A DNA stretch of 64,000 bases from contig NZ_SLWV01000003.1 of the NCBI RefSeq assembly GCF_004345705.1, positions 124,001 to 188,000 on the forward strand, read 5' to 3'. The first letter of the stretch is position 1; each line of letters starts with the position of its first letter. The translations under genes were made by a program, and so were the position numbers. Below the pieces are notes generated by a model. The model searched no databases. It was not told the DNA's origin and saw only the letters and a list, made by a program, of their open reading frames with translations. The DNA comes from Marinisporobacter balticus. Lineage in GTDB: Bacteria; Bacillota; Clostridia; Peptostreptococcales; Thermotaleaceae. Positions 40,265 to 51,700 of this stretch are shown here, one piece after another.

Positions 40265-41530
40265 ATGAAACCTACAAGAAAATTTACAGCAGATGATGGG
40301 GATTTTTCAACAGGACTTAGTGGTCCAGATACGATTGAGATAGACATCGATACAACAAATAAGATGTTTGACTCATTAGCAGTACATGCGAATGGAGAAA
40401 AAGGTGGTATCAAAAGAGAAAATCTGAATGAGGATTTAGAAGCCGATATAAAAGCATTAGAGGATAGATCAGATACTAAGGATAAAGAGATTCAAGCATT
40501 ACAAGAAAAAGACACAGTTCTTCAATTGCAGATTACTTCTAATGATGATGATATAACCACATTACAAGAAAAGGACATAAACCTTCAACGACAAATCGAA
40601 AATAATGATATAGACATATCAAATCTTCAAAACAGTAAAGCTGATAAATTAGATACTTATACTAAAACAGAAATTGATGAAAAAGAAACAGGTATTCAAA
40701 ATCAAATTATATCAAATGATAATGACATAACCACATTACAAGCAAAAGACATTAATCTTCAAAACCAAATAAGAAATAGTAATACTGATATTAGTAATCT
40801 CCAAACAGGTAAGAGTGATAAAGCTAACACTTATACACAAGCTAATGTAGATGATTTATTAAGCGCTATCGAAGGTGTGGGGTACACAACAGAAACATTA
40901 ATGAGTTTGAAAGCGCTTATTAATAATACACAAAATCAATTAAACACACTTAATGACACATTTTCAACAGATGCAGAACGTATTAAAGCTATTAATGATG
41001 TGATTAATCAATTTGAAATTGCTGATACAAATATTAATGCCATGCTTAAAAACAAGGCAAATAAAACCGATGTGTATACAAAAAGTGAAACAAACTCAAA
41101 AGTATGGGGGGCTGGAAACCTTGCTGACAGGTGTATTACAGGTATTAAGATTGGTTTATTACAAGTAAAGAACGAGAATATTCAAAATGGAGTTATTACT
41201 GCTGAAAAACTTGCTGCTACACTATTAGCGAGTATAGAAGATATTGCTATTAACGTAAGATTTGAAAAACTTGAAGATGCTAAATATGAAACTGTTACAA
41301 ATGATAGTAGTATCTTTAGCTTGAATGGCGAAAAAGGGCAACTTAGCGAATGTAAGATACTAGCGAGGACATATACAAATTTATTTAGGATACAAAACTT
41401 ACAAGATAGTATGTTAGCTACGTCTGTCGGCACTAATATATCTTTTAAAGAGAATGGTGGAATAAAAAATGGAGAATTTAAAAAAGTAGACGTATTTTCT
41501 AATCATGTATATTTTATTGCCGTAGATTGA
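40265..41530 (+). CDS. Tail fibre protein, N-terminal part, ends at in-frame TGA
   Basis: 421 residues to the TGA at 41528. The N-terminal attachment segment (KPTRKFTADDGDFSTGLSGP) precedes a long trimeric coiled coil with near-repeats (DITTLQEKDINLQRQIENND and DITTLQAKDINLQNQIRNSN), SKADKLDTYTKTEIDEK and a beta-rich domain. The reading frame continues without interruption past the TGA for 848 more codons, so this and 41531-44077 were one gene. AAGGAGG precedes ATG 40265. Confidence 0.85.
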   Translation: MKPTRKFTADDGDFSTGLSGPDTIEIDIDTTNKMFDSLAVHANGEKGGIKRENLNEDLEADIKALEDRSDTKDKEIQALQEKDTVLQLQITSNDDDITTLQEKDINLQRQIENNDIDISNLQNSKADKLDTYTKTEIDEKETGIQNQIISNDNDITTLQAKDINLQNQIRNSNTDISNLQTGKSDKANTYTQANVDDLLSAIEGVGYTTETLMSLKALINNTQNQLNTLNDTFSTDAERIKAINDVINQFEIADTNINAMLKNKANKTDVYTKSETNSKVWGAGNLADRCITGIKIGLLQVKNENIQNGVITAEKLAATLLASIEDIAINVRFEKLEDAKYETVTNDSSIFSLNGEKGQLSECKILARTYTNLFRIQNLQDSMLATSVGTNISFKENGGIKNGEFKKVDVFSNHVYFIAVD

Positions 41531-44077
41531 TTAATTGGTACAAACAATAATATAAATAGACTTAGAGCATACTATGGAAGTACTATTCAAGATGATACAA
41601 CACTAGGTACGATCACTAATATAGGATTATCAACGTATGCTTTATTTACAGCACCAGATACGGATAGAATAAGCGTAATGCTTAGAAATAACGTTGCTGA
41701 TTCTAATTATTATCATGATAAAAGTATTATTGTAGATTTAACTGAGATAGGAGAAATAGAAACAGATGTAAATATACTTGCAAAAAAATATACGTACATC
41801 AACGGCACTAAATCTACAGTTAGTACGAGAATTAAGAGTACAAATAAGAATTTGTTTGATGAGCAAATAGAATTAGGAACTATATCTACAAGCACAGGAG
41901 AAAATGCAGAAAGTGAAACTAATATTAGAGGCAAAAATTTTGTAAAAGTTAAAGCAGTTCAATCTTATACTATATCTACGAATACAACTGCAAATATAGA
42001 TGTCTATTACTACGATTTAAATAGAAATTACATTATAAATAAAGGTGCTTTTTGGGGTACTGAAGCTACCTTTATTCCGAGTGCAAATGGGTATATTCGT
42101 ATTCGCGTTAGCACATCAGACTTAGAAACAAAAATTCAGATTGAAGAAGGTAGCAAAACAGATTATGTTCAACACGAAGAGACAAAAACATATATAACCC
42201 TACCACAACCCCTACAAAGTGTACCGAATGGCACTAAAGATGAAGTTTGTCTTGATACTAAGACTTATACAAAGAAAATTAGTGATGAAAAAATTATAAA
42301 CTGTAGTTTGAATTTTGAAGGGTTCGTTAATGGTATAGGTACAAATTCAGATTTAGCATATGCTTTCATTCGTGATTGGGGTATTACAAACAATGCAAAA
42401 CAAGAAACAACTGGTAGTGCAAGAGGTTTTGATGGTACAAATATTTATTCGCATATAAGTGGTAATTTTAATGTGACAACAGGATATTACACAAGACTAG
42501 CATCAAATCATTTGTATGTTGTAGTGCCAAAAAACAAATTATCAACAGTAGACTTAGCAGGATTCAATGCATACCTTACAGCAAATCCAATCACGTATAC
42601 TTATCAGTTAGCAATACCTAGAGTAATAGAAAATGGAGAAGAAGGATTTAGTGTAGATGGAAAACTTTACTCATATGGTGAAGGTACTACAGTAGAAATA
42701 TCACCTATTGACGATGATTGGGGAAATTTCGTATCTCCTACTATTACTCTTGATATGCCAATTACTAAAGGTGCAACAATACATAGCAACTTCGAAAATA
42801 TAGTTGACCATGATAAACGTATAACTATTATAGAAAATGTAAAAACAGTAAATGGTCATACCGTAGATAGCGATGTTCCATCCGATGCAAAGTTTACTGA
42901 TACTATTTATATTCTTCCTAGTTCATTACCTGCAAGTATGATTACAGGACTTCCTACAACTCTTCCTGCAAATGGTGGAAATTCTGCTACAGTAAATGGT
43001 CATACAGTATTAACAAATGTTCCAAGTGAAGCTTTATTTACAGATACACAACGATTGATTAGTGATAGTGTTTCATCTACAAGCACAACCACAAGTGCAT
43101 CATCAAAAGCTGTGAAAACTGCTTATGATAAAGCAAATGATGTTAGAATTAATGTTCATAATAACATAGGGACAGGTACTAACTCACATAGTGAAGGGAA
43201 TGGTGTTGCTAGTGGAGATTATTCCCATGCGGAAGGAGTAAATACAATAGCATATGGAGGTAGATCCCACGCAGAAGGTCAAGGTACAAAAGCTTTTTCT
43301 GATGTTTCTCATGCAGAAGGAATAAACACTATAGCAGGTAATGATTTAATAATGGGTATTGCTTCTCATGCAGAAGGAATGCACACACAAACAAAAGGTT
43401 CTTGTAGTCATATAATGGGCCAATATGGATATATAAATGAAATTGGGGCTTGGGGTTTAGCGAATGGTACTAGCAATACAAATCTTGGTTTAGGCGCTAA
43501 AATACTTTCAAATGGTAATTTCTATGCAGATGGGACATTTAATTCCACAGGTGCTGATTATGCTGAAATGTTTGAATGGGAAGATGGTAATTTAAATGCT
43601 GAAGATAGAGTTGGATATTTTGTAGCATTAGATGGAGAAAAAATAAAAATTGCTAATGAAAGTGACGATTATATTTTAGGTATTGTATCTTGTAATCCTG
43701 CTATTTTAGGTGATAATATGTCATTAACATGGAAAAACAAATATATTGCAGATGAATGGGGAAGGATTCAATATCAGGATGTGATTATTCCTGCTATGAA
43801 AGATGAAGAAGAAAATATAATATTTCCAGAACATGTAGAAACACAACCCATGGTAAATTCAGAATGGGATAATACTGAGGATTATGAAGAAAGACTTAAA
43901 CGTAAAGAATGGGATGCCATAGGTATGATGGGTAAATTATTGGTTCGTGATGATGGTACTTGTGTGATAAATGGTTATTGCAAACCTACAGATGGGGGAA
44001 TCGCAACACCAAGTGAAACAGGGTATAGGGTAATGAAAAGAATAAATGAAAATATTATTTTAGTTTTATTAAGATAA
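41531..44077 (+). CDS. Tail fibre protein, C-terminal part with YadA-like repeats and Peptidase_G2 chaperone
   Basis: Same frame as the preceding part. It begins LIGTNNNINRLRAYYGSTIQ; no ribosome binding site exists near the first ATG (41678), so separate translation is unlikely. A carbohydrate-binding-like beta region is followed by SHAEG repeats (SHAEGNGVASGDYSHAEGVN), as in YadA head domains. The C-terminal ~170 residues (GADYAEMFEWEDGN to the end) are a Peptidase_G2 intramolecular chaperone that folds the trimer and then cleaves itself off. It would recognise host surface glycans. Confidence 0.8.
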   Translation, partial: LIGTNNNINRLRAYYGSTIQDDTTLGTITNIGLSTYALFTAPDTDRISVMLRNNVADSNYYHDKSIIVDLTEIGEIETDVNILAKKYTYINGTKSTVSTRIKSTNKNLFDEQIELGTISTSTGENAESETNIRGKNFVKVKAVQSYTISTNTTANIDVYYYDLNRNYIINKGAFWGTEATFIPSANGYIRIRVSTSDLETKIQIEEGSKTDYVQHEETKTYITLPQPLQSVPNGTKDEVCLDTKTYTKKISDEKIINCSLNFEGFVNGIGTNSDLAYAFIRDWGITNNAKQETTGSARGFDGTNIYSHISGNFNVTTGYYTRLASNHLYVVVPKNKLSTVDLAGFNAYLTANPITYTYQLAIPRVIENGEEGFSVDGKLYSYGEGTTVEISPIDDDWGNFVSPTITLDMPITKGATIHSNFENIVDHDKRITIIENVKTVNGHTVDSDVPSDAKFTDTIYILPSSLPASMITGLPTTLPANGGNSATVNGHTVLTNVPSEALFTDTQRLISDSVSSTSTTTSASSKAVKTAYDKANDVRINVHNNIGTGTNSHSEGNGVASGDYSHAEGVNTIAYGGRSHAEGQGTKAFSDVSHAEGINTIAGNDLIMGIASHAEGMHTQTKGSCSHIMGQYGYINEIGAWGLANGTSNTNLGLGAKILSNGNFYADGTFNSTGADYAEMFEWEDGNLNAEDRVGYFVALDGEKIKIANESDDYILGIVSCNPAILGDNMSLTWKNKYIADEWGRIQYQDVIIPAMKDEEENIIFPEHVETQPMVNSEWDNTEDYEERLKRKEWDAIGMMGKLLVRDDGTCVINGYCKPTDGGIATPSETGYRVMKRINENIILVLLR

Positions 44078-44079
44078 GA

Positions 44080-44103
44080 AACACCTAGAAGGTGTTATTT
44101 TTA
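44080..44103 (+). terminator. Terminator after the tail fibre gene
   Basis: AACACCT (44080-44086) pairs with AGGTGTT (44090-44096) around AGA, followed by ATTTTTA. Confidence 0.65.
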
Positions 44104-44154
44104 TGGGAAGAATTAATTTTCTTCTCTTTTAATTTTGGAAGGAGGTAAGTGTAG

Positions 44155-45852
44155 ATGGGATGGTTTTCAAATATTAGTAAGTCGATTAGCAAGGCTGTTT
44201 CTAGTAATAGTGGTAGTTCAAACAGGAGTAATTCTTCAAGTAGCAAAAAAAAGAAAAATAATAGTAGCAGTAGTAGTAATGGTAGTTTTAGTGGTGGTCT
44301 TGATAAGATAGCTAGTGGATTAAGCAAACTATATGGCGGAGGTAGTAGCAGTAGCGGAAGAAGTTCAAGTAAAAATGTAGGAATTGGTACAGCAGTAGGT
44401 ACAGCAGTTGGTAATCCCGCGCTAGGTACAGCATTAGGCGGTTTATATGATGCAGCTACTAAAACGCATGATTCATACAATAAAATTAAAAAAAATACAT
44501 CAGTAGCACCTGTACCACCACCGATAGATTATGAAGCGTTAATGGCTAAAAAACTTGCAGAACAACAAGCGCAGTATCGACAACAATTAAAACAACAAAA
44601 AAAAGCGGCACAACAAGCATCGGCATCACAACAAGGACAATTTGATGATTATAAAAGGCAACAAGAAGCCGCAGCTTCAAAACAAAACGAACTCATGAGA
44701 ACATTAGAAAATCAGCTAAAACAAAGAAATTCTCAAGAAGTATATGACCAAATAATGAAAATGATGCCTAAACGACCAGATACACCTACTATGGCTTATG
44801 AAGAAGCTGTGTCAAGATCAAGAAATCAATTAGGCGGACAAATAGATCAAGGAAATAAAAGAGTATTAAGTGCTATGGATAAAGATGCAATCGCCAGAGG
44901 GTTCTATGGACAATTACCACAGGATATGGAAAAAAGATATAAGGCCCAAGAATTAGAGGTATCTAAAAATGCAGCTATCAATAACCTTGCTAATAATATG
45001 GTGGGTCAATCAAAAGAAGATGCCTTGAACGAGCAGAAAATGTCAATGAGTGAACAATCAGCACAGCTTAACACCCTTTTATCAGCACTTCAACAAAGTG
45101 GTGCAATAGATCAAAACAATATAAATAGCCTTATGTCTATGATGAATTACTACGGTGCGAAAGAGGATTCGGCATATAACAAAGGGAGAAACGACAGAAA
45201 TGATATGGCGAATTACACAGGGTATTACAAGGGTGCGCCTACAATGCAAATGCGAAGTTTTCAGCATGGACTAGACAGAGAAAAGATTGCCGATCAACGT
45301 TATTCAGATGAATTAGCATATAACAGGAATTGGAATGAGGACAACAGAGATTATTCCAGAGAACAGGATACATGGAAGCAAGGGGTAACAGAAGCAGGAC
45401 TTACAGGGCAATACAACGGTCAAAATACAATGGCTAAAGATAGCCTATTATTTAATCAGAACATGGCCAATAAAAATTTTGCTTCCCAAGAAACAGCTAG
45501 AAAAGATGCTTCGGCTAGAGGTTGGGCAAATCACAGTTTAAGTCAACAAAGACTTGCTTTATCACAGGCAAAAGAAGCAGCTTCACAAAGAGCAGCCAAA
45601 GAATTAGGGGTAGACCCTAAACTTTACAATACTGCATATGACAACGTTGTGAGTTATTTGAAGTCAAGTAATATGACAGGATTAGTGGAAGCTGAACCAG
45701 AGGACATTGATAGAATGGCCAGAGAAATGATAAGTAGGATGAAAACGAGCGATGAAGAAAAGCTTTTGCAAGAAAGAGCAATAGCTGAAAAAAATATGCA
45801 AGATGGATTAAATAGTATTGGTACTATTCCTATGCTTAATGCCATGAGATAG
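44155..45852 (+). CDS. Internal virion/ejection protein
   Basis: 565 residues. A Ser/Asn-rich low-complexity start (20-80), a glycine-zipper segment (GIGTAVGTAVGNPALGTALG) typical of membrane-inserting ejection proteins, then Gln/Ala-rich coiled coils (KKLAEQQAQYRQQLKQQKKA) and Asn/Arg-rich repeats. Short-tailed phages place such proteins just after the tail genes; they form the channel for DNA entry. AAGGAGG lies 9 nt before the ATG. Confidence 0.7.
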   Translation: MGWFSNISKSISKAVSSNSGSSNRSNSSSSKKKKNNSSSSSNGSFSGGLDKIASGLSKLYGGGSSSSGRSSSKNVGIGTAVGTAVGNPALGTALGGLYDAATKTHDSYNKIKKNTSVAPVPPPIDYEALMAKKLAEQQAQYRQQLKQQKKAAQQASASQQGQFDDYKRQQEAAASKQNELMRTLENQLKQRNSQEVYDQIMKMMPKRPDTPTMAYEEAVSRSRNQLGGQIDQGNKRVLSAMDKDAIARGFYGQLPQDMEKRYKAQELEVSKNAAINNLANNMVGQSKEDALNEQKMSMSEQSAQLNTLLSALQQSGAIDQNNINSLMSMMNYYGAKEDSAYNKGRNDRNDMANYTGYYKGAPTMQMRSFQHGLDREKIADQRYSDELAYNRNWNEDNRDYSREQDTWKQGVTEAGLTGQYNGQNTMAKDSLLFNQNMANKNFASQETARKDASARGWANHSLSQQRLALSQAKEAASQRAAKELGVDPKLYNTAYDNVVSYLKSSNMTGLVEAEPEDIDRMAREMISRMKTSDEEKLLQERAIAEKNMQDGLNSIGTIPMLNAMR

Positions 45853-45868
45853 AAGGGAGTTGATTTGA

Positions 45869-48724
45869 ATGCCACCGTATAGAAACTTAGGACCTACGTT
45901 ATGGGAAGGATATAAGAATGGTGCTATTAGTCTTGGCGATTTGAATGAACAGCAGAAGAAAGATTTATTTCAATATACCGTATCAGAAGGAAAAATTGAT
46001 GTAAAAGACTTTACTCTAAAAGCTAGAAGGGATTTTGATTTAGATAATGCTAAAAAACCATTGGAACAACAAAGTTTTATTGATACAAGTTTAATAAATT
46101 ATAGTGAAGGGGATAGTCAAATGACTTCCCCTTCTTTTAATGAACCTGTCATACAAGAACCGATACAAGTACCTTCATATAGACCAAGCGCTCAACCAAT
46201 GAATATAGAAATGCCACAAACTACACCTACGATAACTAATATAAATTATGGAAGAACTCCAACAGAAAGAAGTCCTATATTATCAGCTATCAATAATTTC
46301 TTTGCAGGGTCACAAAATCCCAATGTACCTAGGGTTGATTCATTCGCAACAGCACCTACAAGTACACCAACATTTAAAAATACACAGCCTGTTATGCAGC
46401 CGATAACTACGCCAAGATATGATGTAAAAGGAAATGTTGATTTACAAGCACTATCACAGCAAAACCAATTTAATAAGGTTGCTATGGCAAATTTCAATAA
46501 TGGTACGCAAAAATTAAATACAATAAATGATAATCCAATCGTAGACTATGTAGATCGTGCAAATGAAGAAGCACAGCAAAATAAGCAAAATTATATTGAT
46601 AAGCAGTTAGTGGAGTTCGACAATATGGTTAGCACAGGTGATGCTAAAGGAATCGAAGACTGTTTCGGAGTTGATGGTGAATTAATCTTAAATGATAAAA
46701 AGGCACATGATCAAGCAAGGAAAGATGCAAGCCAACACGAAGACTATATCCTTAATAGATGGAATATAAATAAAAGAAATAGTGAACAAAGCGGAAAAGT
46801 CGGAAAGTTCATGTCAAGATTGCAGCAGACAGGAGCAAGTACGGTCATGGGTGAAGAAGTACCAGAGCATTTACGACCAAGTACAGGGAATAATGTTGCC
46901 GATACAGTAGCAAGTGGTGTTGGTGGACTAGGTGGATTATTTACACCAGCAGCAGGGATAGGAACAGCTTCCGATAATATGTATAGCGCAGTAGGAAAAA
47001 CAGTAAGACCGATAAGTCAAAAAGCAGAAATGGCAATAGGCAATAAAATTTTTCCTAAAGTAGTTGGAGAGTTTGGAGAAAAAGCCATAGAAAAGTTATC
47101 TTTAGAAAAATTGATTGATATGTCTAGTATGCATGGTGTAAAAAAAGCAGCATACAAAGCACTATATAAAGGTGTGCCATCTTCAATACATGGTGCTTCT
47201 ACTCTAGCAACAATTGAAGCATTTGAACAAATGAAAGATGATGTACACATTACACCAGAGAAGGTAAAAGAAATTGGTAAAGCAGGACTTACAGGGGCAA
47301 TTATGGATACTGCTTTTACATTTGCAGGAGCAGGAATAAAGAGTATATCCAACAAATTTAAAATGGATAAGATCAACAACTTATCAATCAATAGATTTGA
47401 TAAGCAGGAAATGTTAGATCAAGGTTATGACAAAATAGGTAGCGGAGTATGGGGAAAACGTAGCGTAATAGATGGTAAAATTGTTTTAGATGATATTATT
47501 TATGAGGGTGTTTTATACAAAGGTGAGATTATTCCAGTACATAGCCTATCCAATAAACAATTAAAAGAAATTAAATCTACACGACAGAATACGGTTACTA
47601 GCTTTAAAGTCGGCACATCAAATATTCCAGATATTGAAATGAATTTAGAAAAGTTAGGATATAAACCTACTGAAAATCCTAATGTATTTGTGCATCCAGA
47701 AACAAAGGATATAAAGATTCTAGCAGTAAAAGAGGGTAATAAGTATGTTCCTTATTCACAAGCTAAAAATCAAATGGATATAGAAATAGCTTCTATAGAA
47801 GCGAGTGAAGGGGTAAAAATAAACCGTAAAGCACCACATGTTGAGATTACAAGTCCTGCAACGGAAGGCTATAAATTAGCAAGAGAGAAAGACCAATATT
47901 TAAAAATGTTCTCTAAAAAGTTTACCGAAAAAGGATATAAAGAAGTGAATAACGGTGTATGGGTAAAAGAAACAAATGGTACTATTGCAGATGTGGTATT
48001 TGAATATGCATCAGACAGAAAAGGAGATATACTCCCTATCTTTAAATTAGAAGGAAATCTGTTAAAATATAATCAATCCAAAGGCATGAGAAAAGTTGTA
48101 GGGTTTTTAGAAAGTACAAAACAGAAACTTCTAAAAAATATGGGTATAGAAGGTAAAGTGAAAGGTGTTTTAGGTGATGAAATGTATGATATTACAGGGT
48201 ATTCTCCTAAATACAAAACTGAATTAAGGGTAAATACCATAGAAAAAGCATACAAAGAAAATCCTAAGATCGTCAACAATTTTTATGAGAATGTTTTAAA
48301 ATTAGAAGCATTGCCGAATGCGGTTACTGAAAAAATATTTGCAGATCAAAAGGTTTTATCTGCATTAGAATCTATAGGTAGCCAATATTCTGGAACGATC
48401 ATAAAAGGCATGAACCAATTAGCAACATCAATCCACGAATTAGTGCCAGAGATCAAAGAAGTAACACAAAATGATTTGCAAAGATTACAAGAATGGAATA
48501 AATCATTAACATTAGGAGAAATATCTCAAATAGATATTGAAAATGCACCAACTATCGCACTTGAAAACTTTATGCAAGATGCAAGTCATGTAGAAATGGA
48601 GGAAAAACAAGCACTTTACACAGCAGTAGAAGATGAACTTTACACTAGGACAGGACACAGAATAGATTATGAAAAAGATTATGCGCCATATGAACAGGCT
48701 ATAAATGATACTATTGCAATATGA
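45869..48724 (+). CDS. Large virion-associated protein upstream of the polyvalent protein
   Basis: 951 residues. The N-terminal WEGYKNGAISLGDLNEQQKK region and a Pro/Thr-rich linker (90-190) precede a helical middle with GGLGGLFTPAAGIGTA (hydrophobic, may insert into membranes) and several small alpha/beta modules (FDKQEMLDQGYDKIGSGVWG, NLEKLGYKPTENPNVFVHPE, KKFTEKGYKEVNNGVWVKE) that look like repeats of one domain. It ends inside the start of the next frame (20-bp overlap, shifted by +1). Probably ejected into the host with the DNA. Confidence 0.65.
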   Translation: MPPYRNLGPTLWEGYKNGAISLGDLNEQQKKDLFQYTVSEGKIDVKDFTLKARRDFDLDNAKKPLEQQSFIDTSLINYSEGDSQMTSPSFNEPVIQEPIQVPSYRPSAQPMNIEMPQTTPTITNINYGRTPTERSPILSAINNFFAGSQNPNVPRVDSFATAPTSTPTFKNTQPVMQPITTPRYDVKGNVDLQALSQQNQFNKVAMANFNNGTQKLNTINDNPIVDYVDRANEEAQQNKQNYIDKQLVEFDNMVSTGDAKGIEDCFGVDGELILNDKKAHDQARKDASQHEDYILNRWNINKRNSEQSGKVGKFMSRLQQTGASTVMGEEVPEHLRPSTGNNVADTVASGVGGLGGLFTPAAGIGTASDNMYSAVGKTVRPISQKAEMAIGNKIFPKVVGEFGEKAIEKLSLEKLIDMSSMHGVKKAAYKALYKGVPSSIHGASTLATIEAFEQMKDDVHITPEKVKEIGKAGLTGAIMDTAFTFAGAGIKSISNKFKMDKINNLSINRFDKQEMLDQGYDKIGSGVWGKRSVIDGKIVLDDIIYEGVLYKGEIIPVHSLSNKQLKEIKSTRQNTVTSFKVGTSNIPDIEMNLEKLGYKPTENPNVFVHPETKDIKILAVKEGNKYVPYSQAKNQMDIEIASIEASEGVKINRKAPHVEITSPATEGYKLAREKDQYLKMFSKKFTEKGYKEVNNGVWVKETNGTIADVVFEYASDRKGDILPIFKLEGNLLKYNQSKGMRKVVGFLESTKQKLLKNMGIEGKVKGVLGDEMYDITGYSPKYKTELRVNTIEKAYKENPKIVNNFYENVLKLEALPNAVTEKIFADQKVLSALESIGSQYSGTIIKGMNQLATSIHELVPEIKEVTQNDLQRLQEWNKSLTLGEISQIDIENAPTIALENFMQDASHVEMEEKQALYTAVEDELYTRTGHRIDYEKDYAPYEQAINDTIAI

Positions 48725-51700
48725 AGCAGAAGTAAAATCCAATGCAGAGCAGGAAGCAAGACAGCAGGAAGAAGAATATTACAACCAGTTAGACGAACAA
48801 TTAGCACAAGAAGAACAGAAAAAGCAAGAAGAAGCATTAAAAGTAAAACAACATGAACAATTTGAAAAAGATCATGCAGAGGTTGAAGGGCATATCCAAG
48901 AAGCTATAGGAGATATTGAAAATCAACAAGTTGAGGAATATTATAGATCATTAGAAGAAGCCGAAGGGATTAAGCCACAAGAAAGCGCACAGATACCACA
49001 GAGCGGAGAAATTGAATCTAGTAATACAAATGTACCTATTGAAGATAACAAACCACTAGAAACGTCTATAAAAAACGATAGCACAATGACAACAGATGGA
49101 AACCAAAATCCAATTAATGAATTTATAGAAGAAATTAATCCAAGTATAGAAGAATCTGCCCCTACAAGCGCACCACAAACCGATACGGAGGTTGAAAGTG
49201 GTAAAGAGGTATTAGAGGATACACCAAGCAAAGAACTCACAGACCAAGAAAATAAATTATCAGAATACATTAAAAAGAATAAAATATCTGCTAATCCAGT
49301 TACACAAAAGATAGAATTATTGAGAATGGAAATGATAGAAGAACAAGCAGAATATTTAAAAGCTACAGGTAATCAAGGTATAGATCAAGGTTATTTAACA
49401 ATAGATGAACAAGGTAATGTAATTGATAGAGTAGGTAGAATGTCAAAGAATCCTCCGTGGTATCGTGAATGGTATGGAGAAAAAGGGGTAGCACCAACAC
49501 CTAACCAATATCTACAACTTGCAGAGAAACATTTAAAAGAAGGTTTTGATGATCATGATGGTTTTGTACCATCAAATGATGAATTTTTAGAATTGGAGGG
49601 ATTACTCAATGGCTTACGAAGAACACAAGAAAGTGAAAGCGCCTCACCAAAAGAAGGGATTAAGAATGTCAAAGTTGACACCGCAGGAAAGGGAAATGTT
49701 GAGGATAATGAAGGAAAAGAAAATCAAGTAGAAAAAACAAAAACACCCTTAAATGAAGAAGAACAAATAAGATCTGAAATAGTAGCTACTTTAAAAGAAA
49801 ATACAGCGTTTATAAATTTTTTAAAAGCTAATAAACGAGAAGATTTAGAACATAGCTTTGTTAAAAAGGCAATCAAAGATGCTATATTAGATCATCATAC
49901 AAAACTAATGCGATTGAAAGTATTAGGGAAGATGTTGACTTCTGATTATATTAAAGGTATTAAAGAGACAATATATAATGATATTATAAGTAATATAGAA
50001 GGTGGAAAGGAGGTAAGCGAGAATGTATCTAATAACGACATTCCCAAAAAAGGACATGGAGGAACTGCTGTTTCACAAGGACATAGAGGAGATAAAAGAA
50101 ATGGAGGACACAATAATTCAAAATCTAATGGAAAAGTGTCCAGAACAGATGAAGAAGAACTTCAAGACGCAGATGTTCCGAATGTGGATATACAATCAGA
50201 TAAGGACAGCAATAAACGTGGAGACACAGATGCTATTCCATCTAATGAAAACGATGAAAGCGGAAACATTCGAGCAGAACATGATGAAACAAAAGATCAT
50301 TCAGAACGAGACACCAAAGGAAGCGGAAAAGATTCTGAAAGAGATTCCACCAGAGTGGAAGATAGAGAACTAGAAAAAAAGACACCAAAGTATAAAAATT
50401 ATCAAATTAAAGATAATGATTCAGTATTTACAAGCGGTGGAAAGAAAACAAGATTTAAAGCTAATGCAAAAGCTATTAAAACACTGATTAAAGTTTTAAA
50501 AGAGGAAAGAACAGCAACACCAGAAGAACAAAATGTTTTAGCACAATTTAGTGGATGGGGAGCATTACCAGAAGCTTTTGACTATACAGGGTGGGGTTCA
50601 AATTTAAAACCAAAACACGCAAATTGGGAAAAAGAATTTTATGAGATTAAAGAGTTATTTGAGCAACTACAAGAATATATCCCTACTAAAGACTATAAAA
50701 CTCTTTATGACCAGGCAAAAGAAAGTACCATGAACGCACATTTTACTTCACCTACTGTCATTTCAAATATGTATTCTATTTTAGGAAAGTTAGGGTTTAA
50801 AAAAGGTAGCATATTAGAACCTTCTATGGGTATTGGTAATTTTTTTGGATTGCTGCCTAAAAATCTTTCTAATAAAACCAGACTTTACGGTGTGGAAATG
50901 GAAAGTGTCACAGGCAATATTGCAAAACTTCTTTATCCAAATGCAGATATAAGAATACAAGGATACCAAAAATCAATATTCCCTAATGATTGTTTTGATG
51001 TAGCAATAGGAAATGTGCCCTTTGGAGATATACGTGTTCATGACGACAATTATAAGCACCATTATTTAAAAGATAAGATACACAATTATTTCTTTGCAAA
51101 GTCTATTGATAAAGTAAAACCTAAAGGCATTATGATGTTTATTACATCAACAGGTACTATGGATTCGCAAGGACAACATTTTAGAGGGTATATGTCAACT
51201 AAAGCAAAATTGATTGCAGCCATAAGACTTCCTAATAATGCTTTTAAAAATAATGCAGGAACAGAAGTTACAAGTGACGTTTTAATTTTTCAAAAGTTAG
51301 AAGATGGAGAAATACCTAAAAATAAGGATTGGGTAACAACTGATAAAGTAAATGTTAATGGAAAAGAAATAAAGATTAATAAGTATTTCAAAGATAATCC
51401 TCACATGGTATTAGGAGAACTCACAGAAGATACATTGTATGGTGGAGATAGAATTGCAGTAGTAGATAAAGAAGGAAACTTTGAAGAAAAATTTAAGGAA
51501 CTCATTGAAAAACATATTCCAGAAAGTATTATTGATACAAAACAAAGTACACCAAAACCGATTATACTTCCTTTTGAAGAAACAAAAGAAATTAAAGAAG
51601 GAGCATACACAAAGAAAGGCAATAGTGTATTCAAAAAAGAGAAAGGAAAGGTTGTTCCTGTAACTACAGACAAAGCACAAATCGCAGCAGTTATTGATAT

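Noticed and set aside
41678..41700. Separate gene start for the C-terminal tail fibre part
   Set aside because: No ribosome binding site, and the same frame is open directly from the preceding TGA, so the ATG is internal to one original gene.
40265..44077. Diversity-generating retroelement acting on the tail fibre
   Set aside because: No reverse transcriptase gene is visible, and no template/variable repeat pair was seen.
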